Shown here piece by piece: positions 1 to 5,629 of a stretch of 5,677 bases of DNA; within the stretch, counting starts at the first letter, position 1; each line of letters starts with the position of its first letter. Below the pieces are notes generated by a model, which was not told where the DNA came from, did no database searches, and saw only the letters and a list, made by a program, of their open reading frames with translations. The position numbers were made by a program, and so were the translations under genes. Location of the stretch: contig VBAU01000044.1 in the NCBI GenBank assembly GCA_005883855.1, forward strand, positions 1 to 5,677, in the 5' to 3' direction. Origin of the DNA: Bacteroidota bacterium (lineage in GTDB: Bacteria; Bacteroidota; Bacteroidia; Chitinophagales; Chitinophagaceae).

Positions 1-970
1 ACTTGCGCTCCATCTTTAGCGCCACTTCCTGGAAGGTTTCATTTTCCTGAAAGATCAATTTGTTGTCGACCCACGATGTTTCTATGATTGAACTATCAAT
101 GTGATAATAGGTTAATGGCTGGATGGATACAAGAGGTTTCGTTTGCTGTCGGCGCGGCCTTACAACATCTATGGGAGTAACGGTGTTAGCAACAATTACC
201 TTTTCATTTGGGTCGAGATAATATTTTGTGTTTTCCCTGTTCTTGACCGTAACCTCTACTTTGCCTCTGAGCACACTAGTTTCGGTATTCGCATCATTGG
301 GGTAGGACCTAACATTGAAGGCGGTGCCCAACACTTTTACATCGACAACGCTGGTATGAATGATGAAAGGATGCGCCGGATCCTTCACGACATCAAAAAA
401 GGCTTCCCCACTGAGATTAACCTCCCTGAATTTTTTCTCGAAATTGTCTCCGTAAGTCAGGTTACTGCTGGCATTTAACCAAACAGTGGAGCCATCTGGC
501 AACTGTATTTGTGTTTTCGATCCTGGTTTGGTACTTACCTGGCTTTGAACAGCGCGTTTCCCGGATGCTGCGTCGCCAGATACTTTATTGTTCCGTAATA
601 TGAATATAGATGAAGCAAGTATAAGGATCGTAAGTATCGAGATTGCCCAACGCTTAATTTTTGCGCTCTTCCTGCTCTCCACTTCGGACTCAGATGAATA
701 TTGCGGATAGAGTTTAGCGAAGTCAGGGTCGATTTCGGCCACCTGGCCAACATGCCGTTCAAAGGCCTGTTCGGTTTCACTGTCGCTTTCAACCGGAACC
801 AGCTCGTTTTGAAAAACAGACAAGGCGTCCGCCGTGTTCTGCAGTTCAGGATAATGCCCAAGAATTTCCTCCAGCTCTCTTAGCTCAGGTTCATTAGCCT
901 CCGCAGAAATTTTTTTAGATAGCAGTTCCCAGAATCTGTCAGCAGTCATATTAGCAATTAGGATATCCAT
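1..970 (-). CDS. FecR-family anti-sigma factor, C-terminus cut by window edge
   Basis: Inner-membrane anti-sigma regulator that would hold an ECF sigma factor until an outer-membrane TonB-dependent receptor signals. From the ATG at 970 the minus strand stays open for 323 codons and runs off the left edge. Residues 1-105 are an acidic cytoplasmic region that would bind sigma. A basic stretch (about 101-107) leads into one hydrophobic helix at about 108-125. Residues 149-242 form the periplasmic FecR domain, with the typical wording QLPDGSTVWLNASS, LSGEAFFDV, PFIIHT and VKVLGTAFNV. From about 304 (NKLIFQENETFQEVALKMER) the DUF4974 C-terminal domain begins and is cut; roughly 60-70 residues are missing if the length is normal. 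A second ATG at 949 is an alternative start. It lies 49 bp downstream of the broken sigma gene, the usual sigma-fecR order. A SusC-like receptor would be expected beyond the left edge (inference). Confidence 0.93.
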   Translation of the reverse strand, partial: MDILIANMTADRFWELLSKKISAEANEPELRELEEILGHYPELQNTADALSVFQNELVPVESDSETEQAFERHVGQVAEIDPDFAKLYPQYSSESEVESRKSAKIKRWAISILTILILASSIFILRNNKVSGDAASGKRAVQSQVSTKPGSKTQIQLPDGSTVWLNASSNLTYGDNFEKKFREVNLSGEAFFDVVKDPAHPFIIHTSVVDVKVLGTAFNVRSYPNDANTETSVLRGKVEVTVKNRENTKYYLDPNEKVIVANTVTPIDVVRPRRQQTKPLVSIQPLTYYHIDSSIIETSWVDNKLIFQENETFQEVALKMERK

Positions 971-1019
971 TTAAGACAATTACTTTGGCCTCTACCCCTA
1001 AAAGAGCTAAGAATATTCT

Positions 1020-1256
1020 TCAATTTTTTGAAAACGTAGCCGTTAAATGAGGCAGTTTTAATTTGATAGCTGTGCCAATCTTTTTAAAAGCAAGAGACAT
1101 CTGGTTCTCTACCGTTTTTACTGAAACCTGTAACAACTGGGCGACCTCCTTGTATTTAAAACCCTCTTCCTTCACAAGCTTAAAGATTAACTTACAGCGG
1201 GGAGGAAGATCCTGGATCGCCGCGTGTATCTGCCTTATCATTTCAGCTGAGATCAT
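1020..1256 (-). pseudogene. Sigma-70 (ECF) factor, C-terminal fragment with region 4
   Basis: This 78-residue frame is the promoter-recognition half of a Bacteroidota ECF sigma factor. Residues 5-62 match sigma region 4: IHAAIQDLPPRCKLIF is the first helix, and YKEVAQLLQVSVKTVENQMS is the helix-turn-helix that contacts the -35 element. Its ATG at 1256 is probably an internal methionine and not a true start, because the same frame reads upstream through protein-like codons (DVTFEFKSIYHDPEQK) to the duplication at 1305-1326. The region 2 half lies just upstream at 1313-1672 in another frame. If one duplicate copy is removed, the halves join into one protein in which this methionine is residue 136 of 213. 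Free translation of this half alone is possible but unproven. It precedes the fecR gene by 49 bp. Confidence 0.88.
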
Positions 1257-1304
1257 CTTTTGTTCAGGATCATGATAAATGCTTTTGAATTCAAAAGTGA
1301 CATC

Positions 1305-1326
1305 GTTAATGTCTAGTTAATGTCTA
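1305..1326. repeat. Exact 11-bp tandem duplication breaking the sigma gene
   Basis: Plus-strand copies gttaatgtcta at 1305-1315 and 1316-1326 are identical and directly adjacent; the flanking bases do not extend the match. On the coding (minus) strand the unit is TAGACATTAAC. Eleven bases shift the frame, and the second copy supplies the TAG stop (1313-1315) that ends the N-terminal fragment. With one copy the frame reads QIDIN followed by DVTFEFKSIYHDPEQK and then directly into region 4. This places the disruption precisely in the linker between the two sigma domains. Confidence 0.95.
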
Positions 1327-1672
1327 TTTGTGCTTTGTGTTTTGGGTCGTTAAGGCGGGAGATGCACTTATTTTTTACCGCTGTAAATAAATAAAAAGGA
1401 AGATTCTCAACCTTGTCTAGCTGATGCCGCCTTTGCCAAACCTTTATAAAAACATCTGAAACTATTTCCTCGGCCAGTTCTTTTGATCGTATAATGGACA
1501 CGGCAAACGGGACAAGGGAGGGGTAGAACAACAAGAAGAGTTGTTTGTAAGCTTGTGCATCATCAAAGCAGGCAATGGCTTGCTGCAGCAATCGTATGTT
1601 CTCCAACTTCCTCACAGAAATGCGATGTAATGTAAATACTTTTTTAACAAAAAGCTTCCTGTATTTTATCAA
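1313..1672 (-). pseudogene. Sigma-70 (ECF) factor, N-terminal fragment with region 2
   Basis: This is the core-RNA-polymerase-binding half of an ECF sigma factor of the Bacteroidota sigma/FecR type. Residues 41-107 form region 2: YKQLFLLFYPSLVPFAVSII, then ELAEEIVSDVFIKVWQRR (the -10-recognition and core-binding helix), then PFYLFTAVKNKCISRL. The frame ends after QIDIN at a TAG created by the 11-bp duplication, so region 4 is lost from this product. Repaired, the protein would be 213 residues, slightly above the usual 190-200. The extra length is at the N-terminus, so the ATG at 1672 may be too early; a TTG at 1606 would give a more typical start, but no ribosome site decides this. The gene begins the sigma-fecR unit and is divergent from the membrane-protein gene at 1724/1783. 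Confidence 0.88.
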
Positions 1673-1706
1673 ATACCGAACAATCTATCAGACAGCTTTT
1701 AAAATG

Positions 1707-1721
1707 CTTATGCTGCATAAG
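1707..1721. promoter_or_regulatory. 15-bp palindrome between divergent genes, possible operator
   Basis: The sequence CTTATGC-T-GCATAAG has perfect 7-bp arms around one central base. It sits 35 bp upstream of the sigma gene start (1672, minus strand) and just before the earliest possible start (1724, plus strand) of the divergent membrane-protein gene. This is a usual place for a dimeric repressor or activator site serving both directions. I found no convincing TTTG / TAnnTTTG promoter pair around it, so the operator role is a guess; the symmetry itself is plain. Confidence 0.35.
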
Positions 1722-1723
1722 AA

Positions 1724-2215
1724 ATGAATTATCAAAAACTTGAAAAATTCTTCTTACATTTCATCGAACCAAAATCACTTTTATGCCGGGCCGTCGTTAC
1801 GAACGAGCGTCATGGTTTTTATTATTTCCATGGTCGCTCATTTCTATTATCCTCATTCTCGTATTCAATACGGCATTGAGCGACTGGTTTGGTAAAAATT
1901 GGAGTTGGATAACGCTGATTTTGATCGTTCCCGCAGCGATCTTTGAAAATTTCAAGGTGGGTTATTCAACCATGCGGGTAATGTTTCTGAAAATATTCTA
2001 CTCTCTGCTAGCGTTTTTGATAACGGGATTAGCCCTCGGAATTTCTCTGGCTGGCTGGTATTATGAAAGATTTGAGCATGTAACCTCCCCGTGTGAGTAT
2101 TCCGTGGTTTGTGCTACTTGCGCTGGTGGTCATGTTGGCCATCGAGGCCGCGCAGATATTTAGCCTGCTCAAAGCCGTGAAGCGAGAGTTTCTGCAGTTT
2201 GACCAGGATAACTAA
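1724..2215 (+). pseudogene. Four-helix membrane protein of unknown function, apparently frameshifted twice
   Basis: I do not recognise the family. The main open frame (1783-2163, 126 codons) encodes three hydrophobic helices at residues 11-33, 41-55 and about 67-91, then turns into a Cys/Gly/His-rich tail unlike a natural protein end. Dropping one C from the CCCC run at 2087-2090 continues as RVSIPWFVLLALVVMLAIEA (a fourth helix), then FSLLKAVKREFLQFDQDN and a stop at 2213-2215. At the other end, an ATG at 1724 in that same third frame encodes MNYQKLEKFFLHFIEPKSL, a plausible amphipathic start. It joins the middle frame if one base is added in the TTTT run at 1779-1782. Repaired, the protein is about 163 residues. 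Either the gene is decaying or the assembly carries two compensating homopolymer errors. If only 1783-2163 is translated, a three-helix product results. It converges on idi. Confidence 0.6.
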
Positions 2216-2301
2216 CAGGCAATAGACAATTGCCAATTGGCAAGCGAAGTGCCTGGTTCATGCATTGTCATTTGCCTGTTGCTTCTTGCCCATTGCCTGT
2301 T
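2214..2301. repeat. Cluster of GGCAA/TTGCC words with 14-bp palindrome
   Basis: Where the plus-strand membrane gene converges on idi, short related words recur on both strands. They include aacaggcaat at 2214-2223 and its exact inverse attgcctgtt at 2292-2301, a further ttgcctgtt at 2272-2280, and the perfect palindrome TTGCCAATTGGCAA at 2230-2243. The outer arms could pair across about 68 bases. No T-run follows, so a classical terminator is not evident, though a bidirectional transcription end at this junction is reasonable. The cluster encodes the polar last residues of idi (GKKQQANDNA), which lie beyond the conserved enzyme core. Confidence 0.5.
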
Positions 2302-2809
2302 CTCTAAGCCAATCTTCAAGTTTAGGGAAAGCGATATAGAACCAGGCGGTATAGTTGTCGCGTTTGTCTAAAAGGTCCAGCCTGATTTCCGCCATGGAAC
2401 GAAATGTGTAATCCGCAACTTCTTCCGGGTTGGACTTTATCTGGCCGTCGAATTTGCCAACAAACACATGGTCAAATTCATTTTCTGTTAGGCCGTTACT
2501 AAAAGAGATCTTGTAAACAAAATCAAAAGCCTTTTGAAGGGTCGTGGTAAATCCCATCTCTTCTTGTAACCTTCTTAATGCAGCAGCTTTTATTTCCTCA
2601 TGCGGGTATGGATGACTACAGCATGTATTGCTCCAAAGCCCCGGGCTGTGATATTTTTTCAGTGCTCTTCTCTGAAGAAGCATTTCACCCTTTGAATTGA
2701 AAATAAAAATGCTAAACGCTCTGTGCAGGATACCTTTTTGATGAGCCTCTAATTTTTCCATCGTGCCAATGGGCTCATCATTTTCGTTTACCATTACTAC
2801 TTGCGGCAT
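2258..2809 (-). CDS. idi: Isopentenyl-diphosphate delta-isomerase, type I (Nudix fold)
   Basis: Cytoplasmic enzyme that interconverts isopentenyl diphosphate and dimethylallyl diphosphate, providing the primer for isoprenoids, quinones and undecaprenyl carrier lipid. With the ATG at 2809 it has 183 residues (E. coli Idi has 182). Conserved sites are all visible: metal-ligand histidines H23 and H29, catalytic C64 within WSNTCCSHP with ligand H66, the Nudix-like helix RRLQEEMGF (E83/E84), and E109/E111 in TENEFDHVF, the second matching the catalytic glutamate. A conserved W-F-Y stretch near the end (TAWFYIAFPKLEDW) is also present. A TTG at 2818 could add three residues but is less likely; GGGAAG lies about 13 bp before the ATG. 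It follows the 160-aa sigma gene by 79 bp on the same strand. An inverted repeat covers its start, which suggests translational or operator control. Confidence 0.96.
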   Translation of the reverse strand: MPQVVMVNENDEPIGTMEKLEAHQKGILHRAFSIFIFNSKGEMLLQRRALKKYHSPGLWSNTCCSHPYPHEEIKAAALRRLQEEMGFTTTLQKAFDFVYKISFSNGLTENEFDHVFVGKFDGQIKSNPEEVADYTFRSMAEIRLDLLDKRDNYTAWFYIAFPKLEDWLREQAMGKKQQANDNA

Positions 2810-2865
2810 CTTTGTCAATGTTACTTCCCAAGAACTGATTCATATAATTGCAACGTTGACAAAGA
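2809..2865 (-). promoter_or_regulatory. Inverted repeat / RNA hairpin enclosing the idi start
   Basis: Read in the idi direction, TCTTTGTCAACGTTG (2865-2851) and TAACATTGACAAAGA (2823-2809) are inverse copies. Fourteen of 15 positions pair, including one G-U, with a single C-A mismatch and a 27-base loop. The last A of the right arm is the A of the idi ATG, and the purine-rich GGGAAG is in the loop. A transcript coming from the upstream sigma gene could therefore fold its idi start into a stem. A match to the Bacteroidota -7 element, TATCTTTG, lies at 2867-2860 overlapping the left arm, but no TTTG sits at proper distance upstream, so the promoter is doubtful. A smaller repeat, GATAT-tgatg-ATATC (2878-2864), abuts the left arm. 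Confidence 0.4.
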
Positions 2866-2888
2866 TATCATCAATATCTACTAATCTG

Positions 2889-3371
2889 CTACCTCAATAA
2901 TTTTCGGGCAAAATGTATTCGGCTCTTGATGGTTCCAAGCGGTTCGTTTAATGCCATCGCTATTTCATGATACTTGTACCCTTCAAAATATAACAAGAAA
3001 GGAGTTTTAAATATGTCGGGCAATTGATAGACAGCCTTGTAAATCTCCTTCAGCCCCAGGCTCGTCTCAGCGGAATTACTGATCGCGCCCTGCCTGTAAT
3101 TGAGCAGTTGGTCATTAGGCGTGCTGTCAAATATGGTTTGCTGTTTTGCTTTCCGTCGATAATCATTGATAAAAATATTACGCATGATCGTAAACAACCA
3201 TGCCTTTATATTGGTACCTACATTATACTTTTCCTCGTTGGCAAGGGCCTTGTACAACGTTTCCTGAAAAAGGTCTTTTGCCGTTTCAGTGTCTTTCGTA
3301 AGGTTTATTGCGAACGGTTTTAAAAAATCGGCATTGTTCACCAGCAGATTATTGAAGTCTACACTTGCCAT
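2889..3371 (-). CDS. ECF-type RNA polymerase sigma factor, 160 aa
   Basis: Small group 4 sigma factor directing RNA polymerase to its own promoter set; intact, unlike the sigma gene at 1020-1672. Residues 8-76 form region 2: LLVNNADFLKPFAINLTKDTE, then AKDLFQETLYKAL, GTNIKAWLFTIMRNIFINDYRRK. Residues 107-159 form region 4: EIYKAVYQLPDIFKTPFLLY, then the helix-turn-helix YKYHEIAMALNEPLGTIKSRIHFARKLL. The protein ends right after the last helix (LLR), a few residues short of many relatives, probably without effect. The KPFA-LTKD-GTNIKAW wording belongs to a Bacteroidota group usually encoded without a FecR partner, and none is seen here. The ATG at 3371 gives the expected N-terminus. A good promoter match and a 19-bp palindrome lie 50-85 bp upstream, which suggests control by a dimeric DNA-binding protein. 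idi follows on the same strand. Confidence 0.95.
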   Translation of the reverse strand: MASVDFNNLLVNNADFLKPFAINLTKDTETAKDLFQETLYKALANEEKYNVGTNIKAWLFTIMRNIFINDYRRKAKQQTIFDSTPNDQLLNYRQGAISNSAETSLGLKEIYKAVYQLPDIFKTPFLLYFEGYKYHEIAMALNEPLGTIKSRIHFARKLLR

Positions 3372-3421
3372 ACAAAAAATGTTTAATAACTATCATCTAA
3401 AATTACTCCATCGCGGTCAAA

Positions 3422-3454
3422 AAAAGCTAAATGATTGTTTAAACTTTAAACAAA
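3422..3454 (-). promoter_or_regulatory. Probable Bacteroidota promoter of the 160-aa sigma gene
   Basis: On the minus strand TTTG (3454-3451) is followed after 21 bases by TAGCTTTT (3429-3422), which matches the TAnnTTTG -7 consensus at all but the last base. Transcription would start near 3415, leaving about 45 bases of leader before the ATG at 3371. Spacing and orientation fit the known housekeeping promoter of this phylum, but A/T-rich DNA gives chance matches easily. Confidence 0.45.
3435..3453. promoter_or_regulatory. 19-bp palindrome in the sigma promoter spacer, operator candidate
   Basis: TTGTTTAAA and TTTAAACAA are exact inverse 9-bp arms around one central base. The element fills the spacer between the proposed -33 and -7 boxes and overlaps the -33 box, the position where a bound dimer would block RNA polymerase. 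Which protein binds is unknown. The arms are A/T-only except for one G/C pair, so some symmetry may be compositional. Confidence 0.45.
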
Positions 3455-3615
3455 TTCCATGTTCGGTAAATCAGTACAACTTTGCTGCCAATAAAGGGGA
3501 GTGAAAGTTGTCCAAAGGACTCCTTCAGAGAAGTTAACGTAAAGGTGCAGTCGGGATTTGAGGAAGCGCGTAGTGAGGGTGGGAGTGTGTAAGATATGAA
3601 ACGGGCAGAGCTTTG
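3455..3615. other. Non-coding spacer, nothing recognised
   Basis: Together with the promoter elements and the hairpin on either side, this belongs to the 297-bp gap between the sigma gene start (3371) and the phosphatase stop (3669). Open frames crossing it have no protein-like composition. A small inverted repeat GTCC-aaa-GGAC is at about 3509-3519, and 3545-3590 is unusually G-rich on the plus strand. I see no tRNA or known RNA family. Confidence 0.5.
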
Positions 3616-3640
3616 GATTGAGAATAAATTATCCTCAATC
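3616..3640 (-). terminator. 25-bp hairpin 28 bp after the phosphatase gene, probable terminator
   Basis: In the minus-strand transcript GATTGAGGATAA and TTATTCTCAATC form 12 consecutive pairs (one G-U) around a single central T; a real loop would open to three or five bases. It lies 28 bases past the phosphatase stop, where the glycosyltransferase-phosphatase unit should end. No U-run follows in that direction; on the plus strand a T-rich stretch (ttattctt) follows, but no plus-strand gene is nearby. Confidence 0.45.
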
Positions 3641-3668
3641 TTATTCTTAACCTTAGGCTTGACCTTCT

Positions 3669-4406
3669 TTACAGATTTTTGTTCTGAATTTTGCCGGCTT
3701 CCAATAACTTTTGAAGTGATGAAATCACGGAGGGATTTTTTAAGGCGTCCAGGTGCCGGAAGTGATGGAGATCAGTACCAACCAGGTCATAGTACTGCTT
3801 TTTGGCAAGATAGCGGCCAAGTTCCATGACGGTCTCACTGTAATAGCCGCTTAAGGAGAGTATATTTAGTTGGAAAAAACAGCCTGTATCTTTTAATTCG
3901 TCATAAAAATCTTTGTTCGCCTGTAGATAGGTGTAGCGCTCGGGATGAGCGATGACCGGTTGATAGCCCTGCATTTGCATCTCAAAAAGAATTTCCTTTA
4001 GCTCAAAACTTTGACTCGCCATGGAAAACTCGACTAATACCAGGTTATTTCCAAACGTTAACAACGGTTCTTTTTGTTTCAACAGGTCTCCCAAGTGATC
4101 GTCGATAAAATATTCAGCCGCAGCATGAAGTTCTATATCGACGCTTTCCTCTTTCAACCTCATTCTTACCCTGTCTAACTTTTCAAGAATAATTTCCCTC
4201 GTGTTTTGATACATGTCCCACATCACGTGCGGAGTAGTGATCAATTTCTTATAGCCAAGCGCCTTCATTTCCTTTATTAGTTGCAATGAGGTTGGCATGT
4301 CCTGAGATCCATCATCGATTCCCGGCAGCAAGTGTGAATGTACGTCTGCATTTAGCACGCCATAATTTGCGGTAGCAGTTGTATGTTGCTTCTTTTTGAA
4401 AAACAT
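3669..4406 (-). CDS. CpsB/CapC (YwqE)-type PHP tyrosine-protein phosphatase
   Basis: Cytoplasmic metal-dependent phosphatase of the PHP superfamily. Relatives CpsB, CapC and YwqE dephosphorylate the tyrosine-rich tail of bacterial BY-kinases (Wzc/CapB type) that regulate capsule and exopolysaccharide export. The 245-residue protein is of normal length. The PHP metal-site motifs appear in order: DVHSHLLPGIDDG (D21, H23, H25, D31), TTPH (H60), AAAEYF (E98), IAHPERY (H154, E156, R157) and GTDLHHF (D212, H214). There is no signal peptide; the start is short and basic (MFFKKKQ), consistent with cytosolic or membrane-surface location. The gene starts 26 bp after the glycosyltransferase stop on the same strand, so the two are very likely co-transcribed. 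No kinase or export gene is in the window; it may be beyond the right edge. A probable terminator hairpin follows at 3616-3640. Confidence 0.93.
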   Translation of the reverse strand: MFFKKKQHTTATANYGVLNADVHSHLLPGIDDGSQDMPTSLQLIKEMKALGYKKLITTPHVMWDMYQNTREIILEKLDRVRMRLKEESVDIELHAAAEYFIDDHLGDLLKQKEPLLTFGNNLVLVEFSMASQSFELKEILFEMQMQGYQPVIAHPERYTYLQANKDFYDELKDTGCFFQLNILSLSGYYSETVMELGRYLAKKQYYDLVGTDLHHFRHLDALKNPSVISSLQKLLEAGKIQNKNL

Positions 4407-4432
4407 TTACTGTTTTATTTTTACCTGACCCC

Positions 4433-5629
4433 CTATCTGGTTTGATTTTTCTTTTCGAGTAATTCGTGGTACAACCTTGCCATATCGTCCGCTAATCTTT
4501 TTACACTGAATCGCTGCTGAACGTGATCTGCACCGTTTTTGCCGAGGCAACTTCTCAGGCCGTCGTCCTCTACGAGCTTGAGAAGATTTTGCTTGAAAGC
4601 ATCTGGGGCATTCGTTTCGGACAGCAAAGCTGTTTTCCCTTCGATTACGATGTCACCAATCCCTCCCACTCGCGTGGAAACAATGGGTTTATTGGCCGCC
4701 TGCGCCTCAATCAGGCTCACAGGAGTGCCTTCATTCAGTGATGTGAGTGTGATGATATCTAACCCTGCATTAATCACACCGATGTCGGTGCGCCACGACG
4801 TAAAATTCAATAACGCACTTTTATTGTAGCCACTTGTAAAAGAGATACCCAAATATTTTGCCTTTTCTTCAAGAACTTTTCTCGTCTCCCCGTCACCAAT
4901 GATAAATGCGCGGATTTTTTTTGACGAATTCCTGGCCACATGGCATACCCCTTCCAAAAACAGACCATGATTTTTCACTGGCACCAGGCGCCCGATTATC
5001 CCAATGGCAATTTCATTCTCGTCAAGATCGAATTCGGCGCGAAATCTTTTTCTCTTTTGTTCCTGGTCCTCGAGGAATTTGTTCAATTCAAATCCTAGCG
5101 GAATGACTCTAAATTTATTTTCGTTGGCTACGCGGAACTCAATAGCTAACTCTTTTTTTTGTTGCTGACTAATCGCAATAAGCGCGTCTGATTTTCTAGC
5201 GAGATATCTCTCTGTTTCTAAAAAAAAACGTGTTTTCAATTTGCTGAAGTAGGAGTGAAAAATATGCCCGTGATAGGTGTGAACAATAACAGGGACCTTC
5301 ATTGAGCTGGCAGCCATTCTTCCTATCGCTCCCGGTTTTGCCGCGTGACTGTGGACGATGTCCGGTTGAAAATCCTTAATGATCTTCTTCAAATGCCCGA
5401 AGGCTTTGTAGTCTCTGAACGGATGGACGGACCGTCCCATATCGGGAATCGACACAGTTTTAATTCCCATCTGTTCTGCCAGGAACGCCGCATCTTTTTC
5501 ATGATCTTCTTTTTCGCCAACGACAAGTAGTGTGTCAAATTCCGGTGCAAGATATTTTGTGAGATACAAAACATTTAGCGTGGGCCCACCGATGATGAGA
5601 CGGTTATGGATGCGAAGGATTTTGGGCAT
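4433..5629 (-). CDS. Glycosyltransferase family 4 (GT-B fold)
   Basis: Retaining glycosyltransferase that moves a sugar from a nucleotide donor to a lipid-linked or polysaccharide acceptor, acting at the cytoplasmic face of the inner membrane. The 398-residue length is normal. The N-terminal acceptor domain has IIGGPTLNVLYLTKYL (12-27), DIVHSHAAKPGAIGR (90-104) and HTYHGHIFH (117-125). The C-terminal donor domain has IGIIGRLVPVKNH (209-221), FIIGDGETR (242-250) and the EX7E motif E300-GTPVSLI-E308, followed by KPIVSTRVGGIGDIV, all typical of GT4. The GG-P-T-L-N loop replaces the more usual GGAE. The ATG at 5629 is chosen because an in-frame TAA lies 6 bp upstream. It is first in the visible unit with the phosphatase gene, which supports a capsule, exopolysaccharide or O-antigen role. 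Donor and acceptor cannot be read from the sequence. Confidence 0.93.
   Translation of the reverse strand: MPKILRIHNRLIIGGPTLNVLYLTKYLAPEFDTLLVVGEKEDHEKDAAFLAEQMGIKTVSIPDMGRSVHPFRDYKAFGHLKKIIKDFQPDIVHSHAAKPGAIGRMAASSMKVPVIVHTYHGHIFHSYFSKLKTRFFLETERYLARKSDALIAISQQQKKELAIEFRVANENKFRVIPLGFELNKFLEDQEQKRKRFRAEFDLDENEIAIGIIGRLVPVKNHGLFLEGVCHVARNSSKKIRAFIIGDGETRKVLEEKAKYLGISFTSGYNKSALLNFTSWRTDIGVINAGLDIITLTSLNEGTPVSLIEAQAANKPIVSTRVGGIGDIVIEGKTALLSETNAPDAFKQNLLKLVEDDGLRSCLGKNGADHVQQRFSVKRLADDMARLYHELLEKKNQTR

Noticed and set aside
143..478. 111-codon plus-strand open frame
   Set aside because: It lies opposite the FecR domain, whose minus-strand translation matches the family along its whole length; the plus-strand product has no recognisable features.
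535..861. 108-codon minus-strand open frame overlapping fecR
   Set aside because: Out-of-frame shadow of the fecR gene; rich in Arg, Leu and Tyr, with no domain.
1313..1326. Programmed ribosomal frameshift within the sigma gene
   Set aside because: No slippery heptamer is seen and the frame change is fully explained by the duplicated 11-mer, so programmed frameshifting is unnecessary.
2864..2878. Small inverted repeat GATAT-tgatg-ATATC after the sigma gene stop as a terminator
   Set aside because: Five A/T-rich pairs are too weak for a terminator, and only a short TTT follows.
3024..3504. Two overlapping plus-strand frames (99 and 71 codons)
   Set aside because: Mostly antisense to the 160-aa sigma gene; composition is not protein-like.
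3596..3829. 77-codon plus-strand frame beginning with a plausible hydrophobic stretch
   Set aside because: It crosses the terminator hairpin and the 3' end of the phosphatase gene. The hydrophobic part is the complement of the A/T-rich hairpin region, and the second half is antisense to conserved phosphatase codons.
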